Part shown: in pieces, positions 53,970-61,693 of the stretch
Position numbering within the stretch: the first letter of the stretch is position 1
Layout: the number at the start of each line of letters is the position of its first letter
Source: Planctomycetota bacterium
GTDB taxonomy: Bacteria > Planctomycetota > Phycisphaerae > Phycisphaerales > SM1A02
Assembly (NCBI GenBank): GCA_021414025.1
Contig: JAIOPG010000002.1
Location: 434,001-498,000, forward strand
Reading direction: 5' to 3'
DNA: 64,000 nucleotides
Program-made: the position numbers and the translations under genes
The notes under the pieces: generated by a model
Told to the model about the DNA's origin: nothing
The model's input: the letters and a program-made list of their open reading frames with translations, nothing else
Database searches by the model: none

Positions 53970-55342
53970 CCCGAACCGAACCAACCATGACGCCACTCAA
54001 AGAACCCATCCTGACCAAGCGCATTCCCACGGCACCCTGGGCGGACCCCAAGACCCGCAAGACGATCTCCTGGGAGCAATCCATCGCCACCGGCGGCTAC
54101 AAGGCGCTGGAGAAGTCGCTGGACATGGAGCCGCAGGCGGTCGTTGGCGTGGTCAAGGACGCGGTCATCCGCGGGCGCGGCGGCGCCGGTTTTCCGGCGG
54201 GCCTGAAGTGGAGTTTCCTGGCGCCGATCGACGGCGGGCGGCGCTACCTGGCGGTGAACTGCGACGAAGCGGAGCCCGGCACCTTCAAGGATCGATTGCT
54301 GGTGGACTTTGATCCGCACCTGGTCCTTGAAGGAATTGCCATCGCCTGCTGGGCCTGCCAGCTGGACACGGCCTATTTCTTCATTCGCGGCGAGTACCAC
54401 CACCAGGCGCGGGTGATGGAGCGCGCGATCCAGGAGGCCTACGCCGGGGGAATCTTCGGCAAGCAGGGACTGATGCGCGGCAAGCAGAAATTCGCCGTGG
54501 ACTGCTACGTGCATCGCGGCGCCGGCGCCTACATCTGCGGCGAGGAGACCGGGCTGCTGGAGGCGATCGAGGGCAAGCGCGGCTGGCCGCGCATCAAGCC
54601 GCCGTTCCCCGCCGTCAAGGGACTCTTCGGCCGGCCCACCATCGTGAACAATGTCGAAACGCTCGCCGCCGCGGTTCCAGTGCTTGAGCATGGCGTCGCG
54701 TGGTGGAAGGGGATCGGCGTCGAAAGCAAGCATGCGGGCTCCATGCCCAGCTATGGATCCAAGTTGATGGGCGTCAGCGGACATGTGAATCGACCGGGCT
54801 GCTATGAAATGCCGCTGGGCGTCACCCTGCGCGAACTTGTGGAAAAAAATTGCGGCGGCATGCGCGGCGGCAAGAAATTCAAGGGGGCGATTCCCGGCGG
54901 CGTCAGCATGGGCGTGCTGGGAACGGACCAGTTCGACGCGCCACTGGACTTCGACATTGGCCGCGATTTCGACGTGCTCGGGCTGGGCACGGCCTGTCCG
55001 ACCGTCTTCGACGAGGACACCGACATGGTCGCGGTGGCCCGCAACATCGCCCGCTTCTTCAAGAACGAGTCGTGCGGCCAGTGCACGCCCTGCCGCGAGG
55101 GCAGCGGCTGGATGCTCAAGAGCCTGGAGCGCATCGAGCGTGGCGACGCCACCAGCGGCGACCTGGACCTGCTGCTCGAGGTCGCCGGAAGCATGGGGCT
55201 CACGCCGGGCACCACCATCTGCGGGCTGGCCGACGGCAACAACTGGGCGGTGCGCACGATCGTGAACAAGTTCCGCCCGGAGTTCGAGGCCCGCGTCAAG
55301 CCGCGCTACGTGCCCGTCTACGTCACCGCGGGCGGGCGTTGA
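53966..55342 (+). CDS. nuoF: NADH-quinone oxidoreductase subunit F (FMN, NADH, 4Fe-4S)
   Basis: A 458-residue subunit that oxidises NADH. NADH/FMN-binding motifs IRGRGGAGFPAGLKWSF, NCDEAEPGTFKDR and YICGEETGLLEAIEGKRG are intact; the 4Fe-4S site is SCGQCTPCREG with a later Cys in TTICGLADG. A second ATG (MTPLKEP, 53987) is an alternative start. nuoG and the membrane-arm genes do not follow; ybeY does. Confidence 0.95.
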   Translation: MTRTEPTMTPLKEPILTKRIPTAPWADPKTRKTISWEQSIATGGYKALEKSLDMEPQAVVGVVKDAVIRGRGGAGFPAGLKWSFLAPIDGGRRYLAVNCDEAEPGTFKDRLLVDFDPHLVLEGIAIACWACQLDTAYFFIRGEYHHQARVMERAIQEAYAGGIFGKQGLMRGKQKFAVDCYVHRGAGAYICGEETGLLEAIEGKRGWPRIKPPFPAVKGLFGRPTIVNNVETLAAAVPVLEHGVAWWKGIGVESKHAGSMPSYGSKLMGVSGHVNRPGCYEMPLGVTLRELVEKNCGGMRGGKKFKGAIPGGVSMGVLGTDQFDAPLDFDIGRDFDVLGLGTACPTVFDEDTDMVAVARNIARFFKNESCGQCTPCREGSGWMLKSLERIERGDATSGDLDLLLEVAGSMGLTPGTTICGLADGNNWAVRTIVNKFRPEFEARVKPRYVPVYVTAGGR

Positions 55343-55373
55343 GCGTTTGGGCTCCGGCGTACGATGGTGCGCG

Positions 55374-55841
55374 ATGAGCAGCGATTCCGCCGGTTCACTC
55401 CACGATGGCCCGGGCGTCCTCGTGCTGCACGGCGGCCTGGTGCCCCCGGCGGACGCCGACTGGATCGCGGCGCAGCTGCTCGCCCTGCAGAAGGCCGGCG
55501 CACCGCGACCGCGCCGCTACACGGTGCAATGCGTCGATGACCGGGCCATGTCGGAGTTGCATCGGCGCCACATGAACGATCCCTCCACCACGGACGTGCT
55601 GACCTTCGTCGACGGGGATCAGGCGGACGCCGCGGTCTGCGTGGATGAGGCGCGGCGCCGCGCGCCGGAGCTGGGCCACGAGCTGCGCCACGAGCTGCTG
55701 CTCTACGCCCTGCACGGCCTGCTGCACGCGGGGGGGATGGATGACCGGACGCCCGCCGAATTCGCGGCGATGCACGGTGAGGAAAACCGGCTGCTTCGCG
55801 CCGTCGGCCTCGGCGCGCTCTTCGGCGAGGTCCATCCATGA
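55374..55841 (+). CDS. ybeY: Endoribonuclease YbeY (rRNA maturation factor)
   Basis: A 155-residue metal-dependent RNase of 16S rRNA maturation. Family pattern: VDDRAMSELHRRHMNDPSTTDVLTF and the zinc motif LHGLLHAGGMDDRT. In E. coli the motif is HxxxHxxGxDH; here the third His is Asp. TACGAT (55360-55365) is 8 nt before the ATG. The stop overlaps the next gene (ATGA), and ybeY with a CBS-domain CNNM protein is a conserved pairing. Confidence 0.9.
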   Translation: MSSDSAGSLHDGPGVLVLHGGLVPPADADWIAAQLLALQKAGAPRPRRYTVQCVDDRAMSELHRRHMNDPSTTDVLTFVDGDQADAAVCVDEARRRAPELGHELRHELLLYALHGLLHAGGMDDRTPAEFAAMHGEENRLLRAVGLGALFGEVHP

Positions 55842-57109
55842 CCCTGCTCTTCCTGGCCTGGATCGCGGACATCGCGGTCACCATGTTCCTGTCGGCGATC
55901 AACCTGGCGATTGTGCAGGTGAGTGACACCGCTTTGCTGCGCCGCCTGGAACGCGGTGGCCGCAGCGCCACGGACCACTGGATCTTCAAGCGCAAGACGC
56001 AGATCGACCATGCGGTGGCCTTTCTGCGGGCCATGGGGCGTGTCGGCATCTTTGCGTTGTTGCTGATCCAGATCGTCGACGTGGGCGAGAACGGGCACCT
56101 GGCCTGGCAGGGGCTGGGCGTCGCGTTCCTGGCTTCGGCCACCTGCATCTGGCTCTTCACCAGCGTCATCAGCGCGGCCTTCGCGCGCTACGCGCCGGTC
56201 ACGCTGATCGTGGCCTCCATGCCGCTGCTGCGGCTGATCGACCTGTTGCTGCGCCCGCTGGTGACCGTCGCGGAAATCGTCGACGAGGGCGTCCGCCGGC
56301 TCGTCGGGGCCACCACGCCGCACAATGAGTCTGGGGCGGAGCTGCTGGAAAGCATCGAGGACACCAAGCGGCAGGGGGGCATCGACTCCGCCAGCGCCGC
56401 GATCATGGAGAACGTGGTGGAGCTCAGCGAGACACTGGTCGCGAGCATCATGACGCCACGCACCGCGATCGAGGGCATGGAATACACCGACGACCTCAAG
56501 AGCATCCGCGAGGTGATCCACGAGGAGGGGCACAGCCGCATCCCCATCTACGAGGGCAGCCTGGACCATGTGGTCGGCGTGCTGTACGTGAAGGACCTGG
56601 TGCGCTGGCTCGGCGCCGCGGCTCCTGATTTCAGTCTGCGGCCGCTGTTGCGCCAGCCCATCCGAGTGCCGGAGACCAAGCGGGTGCGCGACCTGCTCAA
56701 GGAGTTCCAGCGCGGCAAGGTGCACATGGCGCTGGTGGTGGATGAGTACGGCGGCACCGCGGGGCTGGTGACGATCGAGGACGTGCTCGAAGAGATCGTC
56801 GGGGAGATCCGCGACGAGCATGAGGCGCACGACGAGGAGGATCCGGCGATCCGCGAGCTGGCCGTGGGGCGGATCGAGGCCGATGGGCGCTGCTCGATCG
56901 CGGACGTGAACGCCAAGGTCGAGCTGAGCATTCCGGAGGACGAGGGCTACGACACCATCGCCGGCTTCGTGCTGAGCGTGCTCGGCCGGGTCCCCGAGAG
57001 CGGCGTCTCGTTCGAGAGCCACGGCGCGCGCTTCCGCGTGCTGGAATCGACGCCGACGCTGGTCTCCAAGGTGGCCATCGAGCCGCTGGCCAAGTCCCAG
57101 CGCCGCTGA
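55838..57109 (+). CDS. CNNM/CorC-type CBS-pair membrane protein
   Basis: A 423-residue protein. N-terminal CNNM (DUF21) part with about four helices (1-140), then a CBS pair (about 195-330: VASIMTPRTAIEGMEYT, GHSRIPIYEGSLDHVVGVLYVKDLV, VDEYGGTAGLVTIEDVLEEIVGEI) and the CorC_HlyC domain (about 345-415; DEGYDTIAGFVLSVLGRVPESG). Relatives are implicated in magnesium/cobalt efflux or tolerance. It is translationally coupled to ybeY. Confidence 0.88.
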   Translation: MTLLFLAWIADIAVTMFLSAINLAIVQVSDTALLRRLERGGRSATDHWIFKRKTQIDHAVAFLRAMGRVGIFALLLIQIVDVGENGHLAWQGLGVAFLASATCIWLFTSVISAAFARYAPVTLIVASMPLLRLIDLLLRPLVTVAEIVDEGVRRLVGATTPHNESGAELLESIEDTKRQGGIDSASAAIMENVVELSETLVASIMTPRTAIEGMEYTDDLKSIREVIHEEGHSRIPIYEGSLDHVVGVLYVKDLVRWLGAAAPDFSLRPLLRQPIRVPETKRVRDLLKEFQRGKVHMALVVDEYGGTAGLVTIEDVLEEIVGEIRDEHEAHDEEDPAIRELAVGRIEADGRCSIADVNAKVELSIPEDEGYDTIAGFVLSVLGRVPESGVSFESHGARFRVLESTPTLVSKVAIEPLAKSQRR

Positions 57110-57123
57110 GCGCGCCCCGGCGA

Positions 57124-57861
57124 TCAGTCGAATTCGTTGCCGCGAAACGTGCCGGCGAGGTAGGCGTCACGCACCATCGGGTCGTTGATGATGCTCTTGG
57201 GATCGCCCTCGCGGAGGTTCTTGCCTTCGTGGATGATGTAGGCCCGGTCGCAGATGCGCAGTGTCTGTTGGACGTTGTGGTCGGTGACCAGGATCGCGAT
57301 GCCCGTCGTGGCGAGCTTGCGGACCTCGGTCTGGAGCTCCTCGACGGTGTGGGGATCGACCGCGGCGAAGGGTTCGTCCAGAAGGATGAGCGCCGGCTGG
57401 GTCACCAGGGCCCGGGCGATCTCGAGCCGGCGGCGCTCGCCCCCGGAGCAGGTCCGGGCCTGCTCCTTCCGTTTGATCTGCAATCCGAACTGGGAGAGCA
57501 GCGCGTCGCAGCGCTCGGAACGCTCGCCCCGTGAAAGTCCGGTGATCGTCTCCAGGATTGCGTAGAGGTTGTCCTCGACGCTCAGCCGCTGAAACACGCT
57601 GGGCTCCTGGCTGAGGTAGCCCATCCCCAGCTTCGCGTGCCGCCACATGGGCAGAAAGGTCACCTCTTCCCCGCGGAATCGGACGGTTCCCTTCTCGGGG
57701 GTGATCATCCCCATGGTCATGCGGAAGCTGGTGGTCTTGCCCGCCCCGTTTCGGCCCAGCAGACCGACGATTTCGCCCTCCGAGACATCGAAGGAGACCT
57801 GATCCACCACGCGACGGTGTCCATAGGTTTTCTCCAGGTCGCGAACTTCAAGAAGCGGCAT
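57124..57861 (-). CDS. lptB: LPS export ABC transporter ATPase LptB
   Basis: A 245-residue cytoplasmic ATPase. Walker A LLGRNGAGKTTSF, Q-loop YLSQEPSVFQRLSVEDNLYAI, signature TCSGGERRRLEIARAL, Walker B LILLDEPFAAVDP and His-switch VTDHNVQQTL are intact, and the LptB-specific C-terminus is present. With the two permeases at 22.6-25.4 kb it would power LPS extraction. The ATG at 57861 has TACGAT (57869-57874) 7 nt upstream; the long frame to 58047 overlaps the divergent gene. Confidence 0.92.
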   Translation of the reverse strand: MPLLEVRDLEKTYGHRRVVDQVSFDVSEGEIVGLLGRNGAGKTTSFRMTMGMITPEKGTVRFRGEEVTFLPMWRHAKLGMGYLSQEPSVFQRLSVEDNLYAILETITGLSRGERSERCDALLSQFGLQIKRKEQARTCSGGERRRLEIARALVTQPALILLDEPFAAVDPHTVEELQTEVRKLATTGIAILVTDHNVQQTLRICDRAYIIHEGKNLREGDPKSIINDPMVRDAYLAGTFRGNEFD

Positions 57862-57901
57862 GACGCAGATCGTAGCGGCAGAATTCGCTACAGTGGTGTC
57901 C
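57862..57901. promoter_or_regulatory. Compact divergent leaderless promoters, lptB / PEGA lipoprotein
   Basis: Only 40 nt separate the two ATGs. TACGAT on the minus strand (57869-57874) and TACAGT on the plus strand (57889-57894) each lie 7 nt from their start codon. Confidence 0.55.
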
Positions 57902-58402
57902 ATGCGAGTGCTGGCCTGCCTCCTGGCGATGGGATTGATCGGCGGTTGCGTCCGTCGCACCATCGACATCACCAGCGAGCCGGAGGGCGCGCTGGTCTGG
58001 GTGAACGACCGCGAGGTGGGGCGCACACCCTGCTCCATCGAATTCACCCACTACGGGCGGTACGACGTGCGCCTTCGCCATGATGGATATGAGCCGATTT
58101 CAGGCTTCGGCGACGCCGACGCGCCGGTGTGGGATTTCGTCGGCGCCGATCTCATCGCCGAGATTATTCCGGGCCAGTTCACCAGCCGCGTGAAGTGGAA
58201 TTTCACCATGATTCCCACCGACAGCGACGAGGGCGCGGTGATGGACCGGGCGAAGCAGTTGCGGGCGAGAATCGTTCCGTCCGCCGAGAATGAGAAGGCC
58301 GAGGCCGAGGTAGTGCAGATGCAGAACAAGCCGGCGCCCGAACCCTCGAAATCGGCCCTTCCGGTCCCAAGTTCGGTGCTGCCCGCCGGCCAGAAGCCTT
58401 GA
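57902..58402 (+). CDS. PEGA-domain lipoprotein
   Basis: A 166-residue lipoprotein: MRVLACLLAMGLIGGC (Cys 16) then a PEGA domain (ITSEPEGALVWVNDREVGRTPCSIEFTHYGRYDVRLRHDGYEP), a short beta region and a disordered tail. PEGA domains occur in surface and S-layer-associated proteins. The start is fixed by the signal peptide and the TACAGT box. The partner is unknown. Confidence 0.8.
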   Translation: MRVLACLLAMGLIGGCVRRTIDITSEPEGALVWVNDREVGRTPCSIEFTHYGRYDVRLRHDGYEPISGFGDADAPVWDFVGADLIAEIIPGQFTSRVKWNFTMIPTDSDEGAVMDRAKQLRARIVPSAENEKAEAEVVQMQNKPAPEPSKSALPVPSSVLPAGQKP

Positions 58403-58546
58403 AAACAGGGGGGTCCGTGCTTGGGACTCCCTGTTCCGGTGGGATTCCCGGCGAATGCCGCGAATGACCGCATAAGTGTCGAAATTCAAGACCTTTGCAA
58501 TCGCCCGATCTTTTGAAAAGAAACTTGGGAAGTTTGGTTTTGACCA
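58403..58546 (+). other. Non-coding stretch with an imperfect hairpin
   Basis: A hairpin at 58404-58435 (AACAGGG ... CCCTGTT, one bulge, 7-nt loop) begins right after the PEGA gene stop and has no T-tract. It may protect or mark the mRNA 3' end. The rest, to 58546, shows no gene. Confidence 0.4.
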
Positions 58547-58574
58547 TTGATTCTGGGCAATTTGGGAAGATACT
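58547..58574 (+). promoter_or_regulatory. Promoter of the candidate small RNA
   Basis: TTGATT (58547-58552), a 16-nt spacer, GATACT (58569-58574). An alternative TTGACC at 58540-58545 is badly spaced for any -10. Confidence 0.45.
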
Positions 58575-58668
58575 GTGCATCCAGGAATTCATCATCATCG
58601 CGACCCGAAAGGGTTGCTTGAGCCGCCGTCTGTGCGTGTCGGAGCGACCAGACGGCGGTGTTCTTTTT
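58569..58668 (+). ncRNA. Candidate small RNA or terminated leader with its own promoter
   Basis: A promoter-like pair TTGATT (58547-58552), 16 nt, GATACT (58569-58574) predicts a start near 58581. The transcript would hold a stem closed by a GAAA tetraloop (58601-58606 / 58611-58616) and then a perfect 10-bp terminator stem (58623-58632 / 58649-58658) followed by TGTTCTTTTT, giving about 88 nt. No convincing ORF is inside. It may be an independent sRNA or an attenuator ahead of the PagL-like gene, although that gene has its own TAGCAT box. It matches no RNA class I know. Confidence 0.5.
58623..58668 (+). terminator. Intrinsic terminator of the candidate small RNA
   Basis: Perfect 10-bp stem CCGCCGTCTG/CAGACGGCGG enclosing a 16-nt loop that can itself pair (GTCG/CGAC), followed by TGTTCTTTTT. 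No T-tract is present on the opposite strand, so it acts only on the plus strand. Confidence 0.85.
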
Positions 58669-58783
58669 CGAAGGCATGCAAACAAGATCGCGCGACGGCG
58701 CCCCTTGTCCATGGGCATTTCACGGCAGCGACGAGGATGCATTTGCGGCGCACCGCTTTGACGAAGAGCGGTAGCATTTCAGC

Positions 58784-59434
58784 GTGCCCATTCCATACGC
58801 CGCGGCCGCTCTCTCCGCCCTGACCTCGTCGACTCCGGTGGCGATGGATGGCTCCACGTCCTTCGTGAACTCATCCCTGAGCGATTCCACGCTGCTGATT
58901 CCCATGGTCTCGGCGGAAGTGCAGACCGCCATGCCGCCCGCCAAGCCGCAGGAGACGGCCGTCGCGAAGTTCGGCGCCAAGAATTCCTGGCGCTGGGAAG
59001 TGGAGGGGAGCTGGATGAACGACTTCAGCAGCGCCAACCAGGTGCAGGGGGCGTGGTACGCGAGCTGGTTCCTGGTGGAAAATTTCAGCTTTGATTTCGG
59101 CGCCGAGGCGGCGTGGTTCTCGCAGCCCGGCGGCAACACCTGGGGAGCGGGACCCGCCGTCATGTTCCGCTGGCACTTCCTGGCTCGCGACACATGGAGC
59201 ATCTATGCCGACGGCGGATGCGGCCTGATGTTTTCCGGTGCCGACGTGCCCTCCAACGGCTCGACGGTGAATTTCACGCCGCGGCTCGGCGTGGGCGCCT
59301 CCTTTGAGGTGGCGGCGAACGCCCGGATTCTGACCGGAATTCGCTGGGCGCACATCTCCAACGCGAATTTCAGTTCCAACAACGACGGGCGCAACAGCAT
59401 TCAGTTGTATGCAGGATTGACGCTGCCTTTCTGA
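58784..59434 (+). CDS. PagL-like lipid A deacylase (outer-membrane barrel)
   Basis: A 216-residue protein. The first 50 residues are Ala/Ser/Thr-rich and may include a poor signal sequence. The rest is a small beta-barrel (SWRWEVEGSWMNDFSS, NFSFDFGAEAAWFSQPGGNTWGAGPAVMFRWHF) with the PagL active-site pattern GIRWAHISNANFSSNNDGRNSIQLYAGL (His and Ser of HxSN) and a C-terminal Phe. PagL removes the 3-O acyl chain of lipid A. TAGCAT (58772-58777) is 6 nt before GTG 58784. Confidence 0.75.
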   Translation: MPIPYAAAALSALTSSTPVAMDGSTSFVNSSLSDSTLLIPMVSAEVQTAMPPAKPQETAVAKFGAKNSWRWEVEGSWMNDFSSANQVQGAWYASWFLVENFSFDFGAEAAWFSQPGGNTWGAGPAVMFRWHFLARDTWSIYADGGCGLMFSGADVPSNGSTVNFTPRLGVGASFEVAANARILTGIRWAHISNANFSSNNDGRNSIQLYAGLTLPF

Positions 59435-59449
59435 GGTCGGGTCGATCGG

Positions 59450-60454
59450 TCAGCCGCGGGATTGAATCCACATCCAGGCGCTTCGCGCGATCGAATCGAG
59501 CGACGATCGGGTTGGTCGCCACGAAGTCGTGCTCAGGATTTTCCGCGGATCGCAGACCAGCGTCGGGGGATCGCCGGCGCGGCGCGCGTCCAGTCGAAAT
59601 GGAATCGGTCGTCCCGCCGCGGCTTCGCACGCCTTGAGGACCTCGAGCACGCTCGCCCCATGTCCCGTGCCGACGTTCAGCGTCGTCGCGGATCGACTGG
59701 GCATGACCTTGATCGCCTCGAGGTGCGCGTCGACCAGATCTTCCACGTGCACATAGTCGCGCACGCAGGTGCCGTCGGGCGTGGGGAAGTCGCCTCCGTG
59801 AACCACCAGCTCCGCGAGGCGCCCCGCCGCGGCGCGCAGACAGTTGGGGAAGAGGTGCGTCTCGGGCTCGTGATCCTCGCCGAGCCGCCCGAGCCGGTCA
59901 CCGCCGGCGACATTGAAGTAGCGAAGGATCACGGCGCCGCGATCGGGCGAGCCGCATCGAACCCAATGGTCCACCAACTGCTCGCAGGCGAGCTTGCTCC
60001 GGCCATAGGGATGAGTCGGATGTTGCGGACAGGTTTCGGCGATCGGCATCAGCGCCGCCGCCGGCTCGCCGTAGGTGGCGCAACTGCTGGAAAAGATGAG
60101 TTTGTCCGCATGGACCCCCTCCATGGCGGTGAGCAGGGAAGCGGTGCCCTCGACGTTGTTCCGCCAGTACAACTGGGGGGAGGCCACGCTTTCAGGCACC
60201 ACCGCCAAAGCCGCGAAGTGCAGCACGATTTCGGGGGGCCGCGATTGCAAGGCCGCCTCCGCGGCGCGAGGATCGCAAAGTTCAACCTGCGTGAAATGGA
60301 AATGATCGCGGCCGACACGCTCCAGCGCGGCGACCGTGCGCGGGAAACTTCGCGAGAAATTGTCCAGACCATGGACATCGTGGCCCGCATCGAGCAGGCT
60401 CAGGCACGCATGGGAGCCGATGTAACCAGCGGCTCCGGTGACGGTTATCTTCAC
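59450..60454 (-). CDS. galE: UDP-glucose 4-epimerase
   Basis: A 334-residue short-chain dehydrogenase interconverting UDP-glucose and UDP-galactose. Motifs: VTGAAGYIGSHACLSLLDAG, LHFAALAVVPESV, FSSSCATYGEP (Ser), HPYGRSKLACEQ (YxxxK), RYFNVAGGD and GTCVRDYVHVEDLVDAH. CTGGAG lies just before the ATG, so the gene has a leader. Confidence 0.92.
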   Translation of the reverse strand: MKITVTGAAGYIGSHACLSLLDAGHDVHGLDNFSRSFPRTVAALERVGRDHFHFTQVELCDPRAAEAALQSRPPEIVLHFAALAVVPESVASPQLYWRNNVEGTASLLTAMEGVHADKLIFSSSCATYGEPAAALMPIAETCPQHPTHPYGRSKLACEQLVDHWVRCGSPDRGAVILRYFNVAGGDRLGRLGEDHEPETHLFPNCLRAAAGRLAELVVHGGDFPTPDGTCVRDYVHVEDLVDAHLEAIKVMPSRSATTLNVGTGHGASVLEVLKACEAAAGRPIPFRLDARRAGDPPTLVCDPRKILSTTSWRPTRSSLDSIARSAWMWIQSRG

Positions 60455-60553
60455 TTCATTGGACTCCAGGAAGCGTCCGATTACGCAGGAACCGCCATTT
60501 GAGAGAAATAGGGCACCTTGCCGAATCCGACACGACCTGAGAGAATAGCCTCC

Positions 60554-60916
60554 ATGGATGGATTCTTATTTGGGAAGTCCCTGGTGACGACCCGCGTGAC
60601 CGAAGTGAAGACCTCGGCGGAGCCGAAAACTTCCCTTCACCTATCTGGAACCGTGGCTCTGAAAGGGGTTGCGAAAGACGACCCAAGGCTTCAGGCCCTG
60701 CGCGAGGCTTGTCAATTGGCAGCCGCCCTCAAGAATGGCGCCGAGGCCCTGACCGACCGCAGCCGCCAGAAGGGCGGCAAGGATCCCATGACCGTGGTTC
60801 AGGGTTGCAATTCGCTGGAGAAAGCCGTGGCTGAGGTGGAGGATCTGATCCGCCAGCTCGACGAGGCGCTCGCAGCGGAGGCGGCCCAGGTCAATGAACT
60901 GCAGGCCAATTCATGA
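60554..60916 (+). CDS. Hypothetical protein, helical C-terminus
   Basis: A 120-residue protein without signal or membrane segment. It begins MDGFLFGKSLVTTRVTEV; the second half is helical and acidic (NSLEKAVAEVEDLIRQLDEAL), probably a coiled coil. GAGAAT (60541-60546) is 7 nt before the ATG. It is coupled by ATGA to the next gene. No family recognised. Confidence 0.6.
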   Translation: MDGFLFGKSLVTTRVTEVKTSAEPKTSLHLSGTVALKGVAKDDPRLQALREACQLAAALKNGAEALTDRSRQKGGKDPMTVVQGCNSLEKAVAEVEDLIRQLDEALAAEAAQVNELQANS

Positions 60917-61287
60917 TTGAGTCCCAGACGGCTTCGCCTGCGGCACAGCCGCTCCGGGTGGATTGTGAAGATGGCGTTCAGTTCGATGCGGCCCTGGTCG
61001 AAGCGACGGGTTTTCGCGGCGACGTCACCCTGGAATTGAAGGATGGCACCTCGATCGAGGGCTATGTTTTCGATCTCAAGCGGGGCGGCCCCGCCGGGAA
61101 TGCGGTCCGCATCCTTCCCAAGGATGGCCGCTCGCGCATGACCATTCCCCAGGCGAGCATCCGCGCTCTTTGCTTCACCGGCAAGGACGCCGCCGCGGGC
61201 AAATCCTGGGAGAACTGGATCAAGCGCTACGCGGACAAGAAGCTCAAGGGCGAGGCCGCCGGCATCGAGAGCGAGCCACTCGAGTAG
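60913..61287 (+). CDS. Hypothetical protein, small beta-domain plus basic helix
   Basis: A 124-residue protein. The middle (FRGDVTLELKDGTSIEGYVFDL) resembles the strand pattern of Sm/SH3-like barrels, followed by TIPQASIRALCFTGKD and a basic helix (WENWIKRYADKKLKGEA). The Sm-like reading is a guess from pattern only. It overlaps the preceding gene by 4 nt. Confidence 0.65.
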   Translation: MIESQTASPAAQPLRVDCEDGVQFDAALVEATGFRGDVTLELKDGTSIEGYVFDLKRGGPAGNAVRILPKDGRSRMTIPQASIRALCFTGKDAAAGKSWENWIKRYADKKLKGEAAGIESEPLE

Positions 61288-61314
61288 CGCCCGCATCCGC
61301 GGATCACATCGACA

Positions 61315-61623
61315 TCACGGAGTGAGCTCGCGCCCCGAGGCGGGGTCGAGGACTTTCCATTGCAGGTCCTTGGCCAGCTTCATGATGACCACCCATGCGA
61401 TGTCGTCGTCGCTGATGGTCAGGAGCATCTGCAGCACGGGATCCTGATACGGGGGGAGCTCGATCTCGATGCCGGGCCCGTACAAGGTGTCGCCGCCTTC
61501 GGATTCGGCAGCCGTGTTGCGTACCGAGAGTGATTTCACGACATCGCTGCGGCTTCCAAGGGGGCCAAGGGAGCCATCCTTGTTGTTGGTCCGCGAGAGA
61601 ATGACGAGCTGTCGTTTGGACAT
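61315..61623 (-). CDS. Hypothetical protein
   Basis: A 102-residue protein starting MSKRQLVILSRTNNKDGSLG and ending in a compact segment PPYQDPVLQMLLTISDDDIAWVVIMKL. Only this C-terminal part of a much longer open frame is real; upstream the frame overlaps the acyltransferase gene antisense in frame register. TATTCT (61636-61641) is 12 nt before the ATG. Function unknown. Confidence 0.6.
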   Translation of the reverse strand: MSKRQLVILSRTNNKDGSLGPLGSRSDVVKSLSVRNTAAESEGGDTLYGPGIEIELPPYQDPVLQMLLTISDDDIAWVVIMKLAKDLQWKVLDPASGRELTP

Positions 61624-61693
61624 GTCGAGCCGGGAAGAATAGCCGCCGGATGGTGAACGTGCGATCGCGTGAAGCCCGCCGAAGCCGCGCAAC

